37,399 bases of DNA from Micromonospora foliorum (GCF_022229015.1 NZ_JAKKFF010000575.1:1-37399), one strand, 5' to 3'; numbered from the stretch's first letter, positions 23,958-32,380 are shown. Notes: generated from the sequence alone by a model not told the origin. A program made the numbers and translations.

Positions 23958-24664
23958 AGAACGCCGGACAGGTACTCGCGGCGACGCTGCGGTTCGAACT
24001 TCTCGATCGCGTACCGCAACATGACCCGTGGCATGACCCGGTAGCGGCGGGCGAGGAACTCCTCCTCCGCCGCTCTGTCCCGGTTGCCCACCTCGCGCAG
24101 CATCCAGCCCACCGCCTTCCGGACGAGGTCATGCGGGTCGTGCAGGAGCCGGTCGCCGAGTCGGAAGGTCCACTCGAAGTCACCGGCCCTGATGAAGGCG
24201 AAGGTCGCCATGATGGCGATGCGCCGGTCCCACACGAGGCTCGACTGGGCCAACCGGTCCAGGACGCTGCGGTCCCGGTCGATCAGCCAGGGGCCGACGA
24301 CGTACGGCGCGGACGAGTCGACCAGGTCCCAGTTGTTGATGCTGCCGGTGTTGGCCAGGACGGTGTCGAAGATCTGACCCCGTTCCCGCTCGTCGCCCCT
24401 GGTGAACTTCCGCACCAGGATGAGCAGCGCGGTCAGCCGCTCCTCGTGCGCGCCACCGGTGAGCAGCGTCGTCGTCTCGGTCAGCGAGAGGTCGCGCCAG
24501 AACCGGGCGGCCACCCTGCGCTGCTCGGGCACGGAGACACCGAGGGCCCGGTCGCCCTCGCCGTACCCGCCGGGGACCATCTGGAGGAACCGGCTCGACG
24601 CCTCGGCTCGACGTGGATCGGCGAGGCTGGCGAGTTCCCGACGCACGTCGACGCTGGTGGCCAT
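23954..24664 (-). CDS. DNA alkylation repair protein, AlkD family
   Basis: The 236-residue all-helical HEAT-like repeat protein would be a DNA glycosylase that excises N3- and N7-alkylated purines without base flipping. The family signature SINNWDLVDSSAPYVVG (about residues 109-125) contains the Trp and Asp of the DNA-binding cleft, and later helices include LVRKAVGWMLREVGNRD. Length and order are normal for AlkD. Its stop overlaps that of the fused flavoprotein by four bases (CTAG), tail to tail, which leaves no room for a terminator between them. Confidence 0.92.
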   Translation of the reverse strand: MATSVDVRRELASLADPRRAEASSRFLQMVPGGYGEGDRALGVSVPEQRRVAARFWRDLSLTETTTLLTGGAHEERLTALLILVRKFTRGDERERGQIFDTVLANTGSINNWDLVDSSAPYVVGPWLIDRDRSVLDRLAQSSLVWDRRIAIMATFAFIRAGDFEWTFRLGDRLLHDPHDLVRKAVGWMLREVGNRDRAAEEEFLARRYRVMPRVMLRYAIEKFEPQRRREYLSGVL

Positions 24665-24821
24665 GACCGACCACGCTACCGCCGGTCAGCCGTCCCCGGC
24701 GGCCTGGGCGGCGGCGGAGAAGGTTCAGCTGACGAGCTGGCAGGAGCCCGGGCTCTACGGTGGCTTCATCCATCCCTGGTCGAGCCGGAACGCGGGCCGC
24801 CCGTCCCTCAGCAGGGTGTGA
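24663..24821 (+). pseudogene. Possible C-terminal remnant of a DUF4185-type protein
   Basis: A 52-codon open frame starts with an ATG that overlaps the AlkD start on the other strand. Its second half reads SWQEPGLYGGFIHPWSS, which resembles the C-terminal motif of secreted DUF4185-like glycan-associated proteins as I remember it. Nothing upstream in this frame can supply the rest of such a protein. It may be a degraded fragment or a chance similarity. The rest of the gap up to the GAF-ANTAR gene shows no other gene. Confidence 0.25.
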
Positions 24822-24954
24822 CTGGGTGACTCAGGGGGTAGGACCACGATTGCTGACAACCGCCCCGGAGCGGAGCTGCCGCGCATCTGACGAGGTGCCG
24901 GCAAGGCCGGAAGTTGCCATTCCGGCGAACGCCGATCGAGGAGGGCGCACTGCG

Positions 24955-25668
24955 ATGACACAGCCGACGATGGATCCCGCCGACGCGATGGCCGAGCTGG
25001 GCCGGGTCAGACTCGACGAGGTCAGCCTCGACGACATGCTGCTCCGGATCGCCGAACTCGCCAAGGAGAGCATTCCCGGGACGACGGAGGTGACGGTCAC
25101 TCTGGTCCGGGGTCGGGTCGGTTGGACCGGCGCATTCACCGGCGAGTTGGCCCGCCAGTTGGACGAGTGGCAGTACGAGCAGAACCGGGGCCCCTGCCTG
25201 GATGCCTCCGCCAGCGGTGACACCATCTCCGTGCCGGACATGGCCGTCGAAGAGCGCTGGCCGGCATGGGCGGAGACCGCTCGCGCCGCCGGGGTGCGGA
25301 GTTCCCTCTCCATCGGGCTTCCCATCCAGGGGTCGGTGGTCGGGGCGCTCAACGTCTACAGCGATTCGGCGCACGCATTCGATCTGTCCTCGATCGCCAG
25401 CGCGCAGGGTTTCGCCGCGTACGCGGCGGTGGCTCTGGCCAACGCGCACCTGTACGAGAACGCCGCCACGCAGGCGGCGCAGATGCAGGAGGCGATGCGG
25501 AGCCGGGCGGTGATCGAGCAGGCCAAAGGAATCATCATGGGGGGCCGGCGGTGCTCGCCGGAGGAGGCGTTCGCGCTGCTGTCGAAGATCTCGCAGGACA
25601 CCAACCGGAAGGTGCGCGAGGTCGCGGAGACCCTGGTCGCCCAGGCGGCGGAGAAAACTCAGGGGTGA
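24955..25668 (+). CDS. GAF and ANTAR domain-containing protein
   Basis: The 237-residue protein has a GAF sensor domain (about 15-165; NRGPCLDASASGDTISVPDM, SLSIGLPIQGSVVGALNVYS) and a C-terminal ANTAR domain (about 178-232; SRAVIEQAKGIIMGGRRCS, then EEAFALLSKISQDTNRKVRE). ANTAR domains bind paired RNA hairpins and prevent transcription termination, so this is a cytoplasmic signal-responsive antiterminator. The GAF ligand is unknown. The ATG at 24955 has GAGGAGGG nine bases upstream. A strong terminator follows, so it is probably a single-gene unit acting elsewhere. Confidence 0.93.
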   Translation: MTQPTMDPADAMAELGRVRLDEVSLDDMLLRIAELAKESIPGTTEVTVTLVRGRVGWTGAFTGELARQLDEWQYEQNRGPCLDASASGDTISVPDMAVEERWPAWAETARAAGVRSSLSIGLPIQGSVVGALNVYSDSAHAFDLSSIASAQGFAAYAAVALANAHLYENAATQAAQMQEAMRSRAVIEQAKGIIMGGRRCSPEEAFALLSKISQDTNRKVREVAETLVAQAAEKTQG

Positions 25669-25693
25669 GTGCGCCCTGACTGTCAGCGGCATG

Positions 25694-25730
25694 CGACAGG
25701 GCCGCCCGCACGAGGCGGGCGGCCCTGTCG
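25694..25730. terminator. Strong bidirectional hairpin terminator
   Basis: A perfect 16-bp stem (CGACAGGGCCGCCCGC at 25694-25709 with GCGGGCGGCCCTGTCG at 25715-25730) has loop ACGAG, between convergent genes. Confidence 0.92.
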
Positions 25731-25768
25731 GCAGGTCGCACGGACGGCGACTGCCCGGCTGATGCCAG

Positions 25769-26350
25769 TCAGCTCTCCGAAGGCTTGCGTACGGCGTCGC
25801 GTACCCGGTCGATGACCGCCAGCACCGGTCCGGCGGCGAGGTTGCCCTTCGCGGACTGCGCGCTGGGATGTGGCCGCGTCGGCGCGGACGCCTCCGCCGC
25901 CCGGACGGCCGTGGCGAGGCTACGAAGCCGCTCGACCGGAACGTGCTGGCGAAGCCGGGGGAACTCATAGCGCTCCTCGTGCCGGGCGTGCAGCAGCACG
26001 GCGTCGCGCAGCAGGACGATGCCGGTGTCGAAGCCGTCGGCGTCGACGCCACCCTCGATCAGGGTTTGCAGGGTCTCCTTCGCCTGCCGTTCCTCGTCGA
26101 GCCGGTCGTCGACCATCGCGTCACCACCCCCACCCGGCAACGTCCGGGCGAGCGGGTGGACGACCTCCTCCTCGGCGGTCTCGTGCGCGGCGAGGAGCTT
26201 GACGAGGTCGTCGAAGGCGTCCCGTCGGGTGTCGCCGGTGCCGCCGATGACCAGCAGGAAGAGTTGCTCGATCTGGGCGTGCTGGGCGAGCAGCAGGTCG
26301 ACCACGTCCTCCTCGGGGCCGGGGGTGGCCGGGGCGCCGGTGTCAGGCAT
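25769..26350 (-). CDS. Hemerythrin HHE domain protein
   Basis: The 193-residue protein has the His/Glu pattern of a non-haem diiron hemerythrin-like domain: LLAQHAQIEQLF (His24), LLAAHETAEEEVVHPLA (His56, Glu60) and LLHARHEERYEFPRL (His and Glu in the fourth helix). A Pro/Ala-rich tail of about 50 residues follows. Such proteins bind O2, NO or iron, or serve in redox stress. Its start overlaps the end of the ferritin-like gene by eight bases, so the two should be translated together, and a shared iron or oxidative-stress role is likely. Confidence 0.9.
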   Translation of the reverse strand: MPDTGAPATPGPEEDVVDLLLAQHAQIEQLFLLVIGGTGDTRRDAFDDLVKLLAAHETAEEEVVHPLARTLPGGGGDAMVDDRLDEERQAKETLQTLIEGGVDADGFDTGIVLLRDAVLLHARHEERYEFPRLRQHVPVERLRSLATAVRAAEASAPTRPHPSAQSAKGNLAAGPVLAVIDRVRDAVRKPSES

Positions 26351-27557
26351 GGCTGCCTCCTTCGGCGCGAAGCGTCTCGATCGGGTGCGGGCCCTCGGTC
26401 TCGATGCGGTACTCGTCGCCGAAGCGTTCCCGGTGCATGTCGATGACCTGCTCGCTCGGCGGCTGCTGGCCGTCGTGCAGCTGCTGCTGCATCCACTCGA
26501 AGCGCTCGTGCGCCTCGCGGACGTAGCCCTCGCCGAGTTTCGTCAGGTCGATCTGGGTGGCCAACAGGTGGCGCAGGTAGTCCTTGTTGGGCTCGAAGGT
26601 CAGCGGCTCGGGAAGGCCGACACTGCCGACGACCTCCTCCGGCTCCCGGCCGTCGTGCCGACGCAGCAGGTCGGCGGCCTGCTGGAGGTGCGCCAACTCC
26701 ATCTGCAGGTGCAGCTCCCACACCGCCTTGATCCGGGGGTCGCTCTCCTGCTGCAGGAAGGAGTAGTAGAGCCAGCACTCGTTGTACTCATGGGTGAGTA
26801 GCCGCTCCCACCAGTTCTCGCCCGGGTCCAGCAGTGACTCGTAGTGGGTGACGTGCTCCTGCTCGATCAGGCTGATCTCCTGGTAGAGCTGACGCGCGAT
26901 CGGCTCCATGTACTGCGGGCCGACGTTCATGTAGTAGAACATCACCTGCTGCTCGGCTGAGAGGATCGTCAGCGCGTGCAGCTTCGAGCGCGGGTCCACC
27001 GAGTTGCGGTCGTACGGGGTGCGGACCTCGTCGAAGGGATGCCGGTGCTCCTGGACCGTCGGTCGGCCGGGCATGACCTCGGTGAGCCCGTCGACAATCT
27101 TCTCCGCCTTGCATCGCTCGACCATCTCGTAGAGGTTGGCGTAGCGGTACAGGTGGTCGAAGTCCTCCAGCACACCGAACTCGTACGCCTGCTTGAGATA
27201 GGGGTCGGGTTCGTGGCGGGCCACCCAGGCGGTGAGGTCGACGGCCACCTGCTCGTAGCCGAGCGTCGTCTCCAGCACGCTGGCGACGCCGGGAAGCAGC
27301 CAGTTCACCACCCGCTGCTGCTGACTCTCCACGTACCGGACGTAGGCGAGCTGTCGGCGGACCTCCTGGTCGGGGCAGTTCCGGGCGAACTGGTGCTGGA
27401 AGTTGATCGCCTCGATCTCGATGCCGTTCATCGTGATGATCCGGCACCGGGTGTACGGGTCGACCGCCTCCGGGTCGATCGGATCGACGTTCAGCTCACG
27501 CCAGTTACGGATCTGGTTCTCGAGTGGGATTCCTTTGTGGTCGAGCGGATTGAACAT
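26343..27557 (-). CDS. Ferritin-like (diiron) domain protein of unknown function
   Basis: The 404-residue protein is nearly all helical and rich in Glu, His, Tyr and Trp. Helices carry E-x(n)-E-x-x-H patterns typical of ferritin-like diiron proteins: GIEIEAINFQHQFAR (about 45-59), YEFGVLEDFDHLYRYANLYE, QEISLIEQEHVTHYESL and ELHLQMELAHLQQAADLL. The arrangement suggests two four-helix units or one extended unit. No signal peptide is present. GAAGGAGAGGC directly before the ATG at 27557 fixes the start. It is the first gene of a two-gene operon with the hemerythrin protein. The biochemical function is not known to me. Confidence 0.75.
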   Translation of the reverse strand: MFNPLDHKGIPLENQIRNWRELNVDPIDPEAVDPYTRCRIITMNGIEIEAINFQHQFARNCPDQEVRRQLAYVRYVESQQQRVVNWLLPGVASVLETTLGYEQVAVDLTAWVARHEPDPYLKQAYEFGVLEDFDHLYRYANLYEMVERCKAEKIVDGLTEVMPGRPTVQEHRHPFDEVRTPYDRNSVDPRSKLHALTILSAEQQVMFYYMNVGPQYMEPIARQLYQEISLIEQEHVTHYESLLDPGENWWERLLTHEYNECWLYYSFLQQESDPRIKAVWELHLQMELAHLQQAADLLRRHDGREPEEVVGSVGLPEPLTFEPNKDYLRHLLATQIDLTKLGEGYVREAHERFEWMQQQLHDGQQPPSEQVIDMHRERFGDEYRIETEGPHPIETLRAEGGSHA

Positions 27558-27637
27558 GCCTCTCCTTCATGGGGGATGGTGGCCGTGCCGCCTAGGGTCG
27601 AGCGGCGACGGAGGGGCCGAGGGGTTGACGTGTCTGC

Positions 27638-27663
27638 GCTCCGCGACGGGGACGTCGCGGAGC
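27638..27663. repeat. 11-bp hairpin with GGGA (GNRA-type) loop in divergent intergenic region
   Basis: GCTCCGCGACG (27638-27648) pairs perfectly with CGTCGCGGAGC (27653-27663). It lies between divergent genes (starts at 27557 and 27812), where a terminator is not expected, so it may belong to a 5' untranslated leader of one of them. No further gene is seen in this 254-base gap. Confidence 0.55.
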
Positions 27664-27811
27664 CACGGCGGGGCTGACCACTGGAGGGCGCATGTCTTGA
27701 CCCGATCGCCCGGTACCCACCCCGAACGGTGGCAAACCAGGCAGTCGTCCGGAACGCGGTCCGATGACGATTTGCGGGTGTGGGTGCCGGACCGGTGGGT
27801 AGGGCTGAGCC

Positions 27812-28345
27812 ATGCTGAAGCGAGCGGTGTGGCAGGGAGTGGTGGCGGGTCTGGCCGGGGCGGTGGTGATGACGGCCGCCGAGAAGATCGAACAGCGGGT
27901 GACCGGACGGCCCGACTCCTACGTGCCGGCTCGGGTTCTGGCCAGGCTGACTGGCCTGCCGGAATCCTCCGGGCAGCAGCCCCGATGGCAGAACCTGGCG
28001 ATGCACTACGGCCAGGGCGCGCTGGTCGGCGTGCTGCGCAGTGTCATGGCGCAGGCCGGGCTGCGCGGCGCCTGGGCTTCGACGATGTTCACGGCGGTGC
28101 GCCTGACCAACGACCAGATCCTGGAGAACGCCACCGGCGTGGGGGCGCCCCCACCGACCTGGCCCCGCCCCGAACTCGCCATCGACGTGTTGCACAAGTC
28201 CATCTACGCGTTTGCCACCGGAGCGGTGGCCGACGCGCTCGCCGCCCGCGACGGAGCGGGCCCCGGGCAGCGGCACGCGGCGCTCCGTCCCGGCCGCCAC
28301 GCAGACGTCGGTCCGCTGCCCCGGGCGGCAGCACGTCGGGCATAG
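27812..28345 (+). CDS. Small conserved hypothetical protein, probably membrane-associated
   Basis: The 177-residue protein begins with a glycine-rich hydrophobic helix (GVVAGLAGAVVMTAAEKIEQ) and has a further hydrophobic stretch (IYAFATGAVADALAA). RVTGRPDSYVPARVLARLTG follows the first helix, and the middle has NLAMHYGQGALVGVLRSVM. The C-terminal 30 residues are Arg/Pro/Ala-rich and may be disordered. Similar proteins are common in actinobacteria, but I know no assigned function. GGTGGGTAGGGC precedes the ATG. It is divergent from the ferritin-like gene. Confidence 0.75.
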   Translation: MLKRAVWQGVVAGLAGAVVMTAAEKIEQRVTGRPDSYVPARVLARLTGLPESSGQQPRWQNLAMHYGQGALVGVLRSVMAQAGLRGAWASTMFTAVRLTNDQILENATGVGAPPPTWPRPELAIDVLHKSIYAFATGAVADALAARDGAGPGQRHAALRPGRHADVGPLPRAAARRA

Positions 28346-28409
28346 CCGCGGAGGAACCGCCGACGGCCAGGAAGCCGCGTGTGGGGCCGCGGCGTGTTTA
28401 GCTGCACGG

Positions 28410-29294
28410 ATGATCACACCCGTTCCCCTCGGTACGTGGCCGACGCCGCTGGAGGCCGCGCCCCGGCTCGCCGCCCGGCTGGGGCTGGCCGAGCTCTGGT
28501 TCAAGCGTGACGATCTCAACGGCCTCGGCGGGGGCGGCAACAAGATCCGCAAGCTTCGGTACGCCTGCGCGCAGGCGATCACCGAAGGCGCCACCACGGT
28601 CATCACCTCGGGGGCGCCGCAGAGCAACCACGCCCGGCTCACCGCCGCCGCGACCGCGCGGCTCGGCCTCTCCTGCGTGCTGGTGCTCGCCGGTGCGCCC
28701 CCGGAGAACCGGCGCGGGAACCTGCTGCTCGACGGGCTCGCCGGCGCGGAGATCGTCTGGAGCGCAGACCGTCCGCTGGCCGAGGTGGTGGCGGTCGAGG
28801 CGGAGCGACGATCGGCGTACGTCATCCCGTTCGGCGGCACCTCACCCGCGTCGACCCAGGGCTATGTGGACTGCGGTCGGGAGCTGCGAGCCCAGCTGCC
28901 CACCGTTGACGGGGTCGAGGTCGTGACGGCGCTCGGCTCCGGCGGGACGATGGCCGGCCTGGTGCGGGAGTTGGGCGCGGAGCGGGTGATCGGCGTGGAT
29001 GTCGGCGCTCTGCCGGACCCTCGGGCGACCGTCGCCGGGCTGCTCGTCGGCGAGGTGGAGCCGGAGGCGCTGCGGATCGACGGCACCCAGGTGGGTGCCG
29101 GGTACCGGACGCTCACCGACGCCGTCCGGGTGGCGCTGGAGGTGACCGCGCGTACGGAGGGCGTCTTCCTGGACCCGACGTACACCGGTCGGGCGATGGC
29201 GGCGCTGCTGGCCGGCAGCTTCCCGCACGGCGACCGGGTCGTCTTTCTGCACACCGGCGGGCTGCCGGGACTCTTCGGTCACCCCGAGTTGTAG
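28410..29294 (+). CDS. PLP-dependent ACC deaminase / D-cysteine desulfhydrase family enzyme
   Basis: The 294-residue fold-type II PLP enzyme shows LWFKRDDLNGLGGGGNKIRK, in which Lys45 should bind PLP, then SGAPQSNHARLTAAA (phosphate and carboxylate binding) and GSGGTMAGLVREL (phosphate-cup glycines). It ends with LHTGGLPGLFGH, which is typical of the family. The proteins split into ACC deaminases and D-cysteine desulfhydrases that cannot be told apart safely from these motifs; the length is slightly below the usual 325-340. The ATG at 28410 lacks a strong ribosome site. A hairpin follows the gene. Confidence 0.88.
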   Translation: MITPVPLGTWPTPLEAAPRLAARLGLAELWFKRDDLNGLGGGGNKIRKLRYACAQAITEGATTVITSGAPQSNHARLTAAATARLGLSCVLVLAGAPPENRRGNLLLDGLAGAEIVWSADRPLAEVVAVEAERRSAYVIPFGGTSPASTQGYVDCGRELRAQLPTVDGVEVVTALGSGGTMAGLVRELGAERVIGVDVGALPDPRATVAGLLVGEVEPEALRIDGTQVGAGYRTLTDAVRVALEVTARTEGVFLDPTYTGRAMAALLAGSFPHGDRVVFLHTGGLPGLFGHPEL

Positions 29295-29328
29295 GGGCAC
29301 CGGCCGGGCACGCACGGCGGTGCCCTAC
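29291..29328. terminator. Bidirectional hairpin terminator
   Basis: GGGCACCG (29295-29302) pairs with CGGTGCCC (29318-29325), extended by GTA/TAC outside a one-base bulge, between convergent genes. Confidence 0.7.
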
Positions 29329-29372
29329 GGGCGGGATCGCGCCGGAGGGCACCGAGCCGAGCTGTCGACGGA

Positions 29373-30110
29373 TCAGACGCTGGCGAAGTGCTCGCGGTGA
29401 TCGTGGACGAACTCGGCGAAGGTCCGCGGCTGTCGGCCGACGATCCGCTCGACATGGTCGTTGGTGAAATCACCCCACCCGGAGCCGTAGGCGACCCGGT
29501 ACTCGGCGAGGACCTCGGCCGACCACTGGTCGAGGCCGACCTGGAGCAGGCCGTCGCGTGTCTGCTCCGGGCGCTGTGGCACGTAGCGCACCGGCTGGCC
29601 GAGCGTACGGGCGATCTCGTCGGCCGCCTGGTCCAGCATGATGCTCTCCGGGCCGGTGGGCGTGTAGATCATGCTCTCGTGCTGCTGCGGCGCGGCGAGG
29701 ATCGCTGCCCCTGCGGCGGCGATGTCCCGGGCGTCGATCAGGCCGACCCGCGCGTCACCGAAGAGGCCGTAGAGGTGCTCGCCGGCCTTGGCGCCGAGCA
29801 GGTTCTGCATGAAGTGACTCGGTCGCAGGATCGTCCAGGGGATGCCCGACTCCTGTAGCTCCGCGTCGGAGAGGGCGTGCAGTCGGCCGTTGCGGGTGGG
29901 CGCGTCGTGCGCGGCGCCGATCGCGGAGAGCCGGACGATGTGCCGCACGCCGGCCTGCCGGGCCGCCCACACCGCGTTCATGCTCTGGCTCGGCGCCAGC
30001 GGGCCCATCGGCATCAGCAGCCACAGCGTCGTCACGCCCTCGAACGCCGGAGTCAGCGTGGTGGGCGGTCCAGGTCTCCGACGACGTACTCGACCCCGTC
30101 GGCGTGCGCG
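29373..30110 (-). pseudogene. Truncated and frameshifted NmrA-like NAD(P)-binding oxidoreductase
   Basis: The intact part (GTG at 30035 to 29373) reads as the middle and end of an NmrA/SDR-type protein: TLWLLMPMG, QAGVRHIVRLSAIGA, IPWTILRPSHFMQNLL and DARDIAAAGAAIL. The N-terminal glycine-rich dinucleotide motif (GxxGxxG) is missing. Further upstream, GVEYVVGDLDRPP (about 30061-30097) matches the family but is in another frame; restoring one base at 30060-30061 would join it to TLTPAFEGVTTLW. Upstream of about 30110 the similarity ends and a different gene fragment on the other strand takes over. The gene therefore looks like a remnant, although the GTG could still give a 220-residue protein. 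Confidence 0.65.
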
Positions 30111-30244
30111 ACGTGGGCTTCGTGCGCCTGATCGAGCAGAAGCTCGCCGACACGCTCGGCCCCGACCGGTACCGCGACTTTCGGGACGCGCTGGGCCGTG
30201 GTGTGGCGAGCCTTCCGGCGACCGTTCAGGACGCCGAGGGCTGA
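30062..30244 (+). pseudogene. C-terminal fragment of a regulator-like gene
   Basis: This frame has very high G/C at third positions and reads like a real protein end: VRDVGFVRLIEQKLADTLG, then PDRYRDFRDALGRGVASLPA, ending at TGA 30242-30244. It has no start codon of its own nearby and runs backwards into the NmrA remnant, which is encoded on the opposite strand. The helical, charged C-terminus and its position 99 bases before an MFS gene suggest a small transcriptional regulator (MarR-like) that has lost its DNA-binding part. The family assignment is tentative. Confidence 0.4.
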
Positions 30245-30343
30245 GCTGGCATGTGCCGGCGCCAACCGGGTACGCCGCCGTGGCCCGGGGGGCCGGCGGA
30301 ACGCCCAGGCTGACCGCTTTTCACGCAGCCGAGGAGCACCGAC

Positions 30344-31534
30344 ATGCCTATCGCAGGGCGGGCCCGACTCACACCGACGGTCTCCCTGGTGCTGCTGGCG
30401 TCGATCCTGGTGTCGTTCCTGGCCGCGTCGGCCGCCCCGACCCCTCTCTACGGTGTGTACCAGGAGCGGTGGCACTTCTCGCCGGTCACCACCACCGTGG
30501 TGTTCGCCGTCTACGCGCTCGCGGTGCTGGCGTCGCTGTTGACGTTCGGCAGGTTGTCCGACCATGTCGGTCGGCGGCCGGTGCTGGCCGTCGCGATCGC
30601 GGTGCAGATGCTCGCGCTTGTCGTCTTCATCTTCGCCAACGGTGTCGCGGCCCTGCTGGTCGCCCGCCTCGTGCAGGGGCTGGCTGCCGGCGCCGCCACC
30701 GGCGCCGTGGGCGCCGCCATGCTCGACATCGACCGGGCCCGGGGCACGCTCGCGAACTCGATCGCCCCCGGGATCGGAACCGGGAGCGGGGCGCTGCTCT
30801 CGGCGCTGCTCATCCAGTTCCTGCCCGCGCCGACGCGACTGGTGTACGTCGTACTCCTGGTGATCCTGCTGATCCAGGCCGTCGGGGTCGCGCTGATGCC
30901 GGAGACGGTCACCCCGATGGCAGGGGCGCGACGCAGTCTGCGGCCGGACATCACGTTGCCCCGCTCGGTGCGCCGACCGGTCCTGGTCGTCGTTCCGGTG
31001 CTCTTCGCGGTCTGGGCGCTGGCCGGGTTCTTCGGCGCGCTCGGCCCGGCGCTCGTCCGCAGCCTCATGAACACCTCGATCGTGATCGGTGGTCTGGTCC
31101 TCTTCGTCTTCGCCGTCTTCGGGTCGATCGCCGTTCTGGTACAGCGCAACACCGCCGCGCGGACCGTCATCCTGACCGGCATCGTCGCGCTGATCCTCGG
31201 CATGGTCGTCACGGTGGTGTCGGTCATGGCGCAGTCCATCCCGGGCTTCTTCGTCGGCCTCGCGCTCGGGGGCGTCGGCTTCGGCAGCGGCTTCCAGGGC
31301 AGCCTCAAGACGGTCATGCCGCTGGTCGAGGCGCACCAACGCGCCAGCGTGCTGTCCGTGCTCTACGTCGTCTGCTACGTCGGTTTCGGTCTCCCCACGG
31401 TGATCGCCGGCTTCCTCGTGGTCTACGCCGGCGGCCTGCCACGGACCGCCGACGAGTACTCCGTCGCCGTGATCCTCCTGGCCCTGGTCGCCCTGCTGGG
31501 GGTGCGCAGGGCCACCAGGATGGCGCCGGGCTGA
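30344..31534 (+). CDS. Major facilitator superfamily transporter
   Basis: The 396-residue protein has about 12 transmembrane segments and the MFS motif A in the loop between helices 2 and 3 (GRLSDHVGRRPVLAVA). The N-terminal SAAPTPLYGVYQERWHFSPV and the central GIGTGSGALLSALL are typical of drug-efflux-type members. It probably exports a small hydrophobic compound by proton exchange; the substrate is unknown. The ATG at 30344 lies 99 bases after the regulator-like fragment, which may once have controlled it. Confidence 0.9.
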   Translation: MPIAGRARLTPTVSLVLLASILVSFLAASAAPTPLYGVYQERWHFSPVTTTVVFAVYALAVLASLLTFGRLSDHVGRRPVLAVAIAVQMLALVVFIFANGVAALLVARLVQGLAAGAATGAVGAAMLDIDRARGTLANSIAPGIGTGSGALLSALLIQFLPAPTRLVYVVLLVILLIQAVGVALMPETVTPMAGARRSLRPDITLPRSVRRPVLVVVPVLFAVWALAGFFGALGPALVRSLMNTSIVIGGLVLFVFAVFGSIAVLVQRNTAARTVILTGIVALILGMVVTVVSVMAQSIPGFFVGLALGGVGFGSGFQGSLKTVMPLVEAHQRASVLSVLYVVCYVGFGLPTVIAGFLVVYAGGLPRTADEYSVAVILLALVALLGVRRATRMAPG

Positions 31535-31597
31535 TGCCGGAAAGCCGGCGCCGAGCAGGAACGCAAGCAGTAGCGTGATGATCAGGAAGGGGAAGCA

Positions 31598-32227
31598 ATG
31601 AGCCCGAAGGTGGCCCAGGGCGACGCGAGTGCGACGTCGCGCATCGAGAGCCTCGACGTCAAACTCGAGGTGATCGTCATCCCGGTGTCGGATGTCGACC
31701 GGGCGAAGGCGTTCTACGAACGACTCGGGTGGCGGCTCGACCAGACCCCGCCCGGCATCGTCCAGTTGACGCCGCACGGCTCCGCGTGCTCCGTACAGTT
31801 CGGCCCCGGGCTCACGCCGGCGGCTCCCGGCTCGGCCATGGCGTACCTGATCGTGTCCGACATCGAGGCGGCCCACGACACCCTCGTCGCCGCCGGTGTC
31901 GAGGTCGGCGACGTCTTCCACGTCAGCCCGAACGGCCCGGTCGACGGGCCGGACCCGCAGCGGCGCAGCTACTTCTCGCGCGCCACGCTGCGCGACCCGG
32001 ACGGCAACACCTGGTTGATGCAGGAGATCACGACCCGCCTTCCCGGGCGCATCGAGGGTGGCCTCACGTCGTTCGGCTCCACGAGCGACCTGGCGAGCGC
32101 GCTTCGGCGCGCGGCCGCCGCGCACGGTGAGCACGAGAAACGCACGGGCGAGCATGACGACAACTGGCCCGACTGGTACGCGGCGTACATGGTCAGCGAG
32201 CAGTCGGGGGCCAAGCCGCCCGAGTGA
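31598..32227 (+). CDS. VOC (glyoxalase/bleomycin resistance) family protein
   Basis: The 209-residue protein has a single VOC domain (about 20-150): KLEVIVIPVSDVDRAKAFYE, ERLGWRLDQTPPGIVQLTP and TLRDPDGNTWLMQEIT. The C-terminal 55 residues (EHEKRTGEHDDNWPDWYAAY) lie outside the fold. This WPDWYAAYM tail is common in actinobacterial VOC proteins of unknown function. The ATG follows AGGAAGGGGAAG, a strong ribosome site. It may detoxify or modify a small molecule; metal ligands cannot be assigned with confidence. Confidence 0.9.
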   Translation: MSPKVAQGDASATSRIESLDVKLEVIVIPVSDVDRAKAFYERLGWRLDQTPPGIVQLTPHGSACSVQFGPGLTPAAPGSAMAYLIVSDIEAAHDTLVAAGVEVGDVFHVSPNGPVDGPDPQRRSYFSRATLRDPDGNTWLMQEITTRLPGRIEGGLTSFGSTSDLASALRRAAAAHGEHEKRTGEHDDNWPDWYAAYMVSEQSGAKPPE

Positions 32228-32262
32228 CCTGCGCCGACGCGTAGGACCTAACCGATCGACGT

Positions 32263-32294
32263 GCTGCCGGTGAGTCACATGACTCGCCGGCAGC
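32263..32294 (+). terminator. Hairpin terminator after VOC gene
   Basis: GCTGCCGGTGAGTCA (32263-32277) pairs with TGACTCGCCGGCAGC (32280-32294) with one G-U type mismatch; the innermost bases form the loop. Confidence 0.75.
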
Positions 32295-32380
32295 GCTGTT
32301 CGTGGGGGCGATGTGCGCGAGTTGCCCGCCGGGCGTCGGCGGCCGTGACCGGCGTCGGGATTCCACGCAGTGGACGACCC

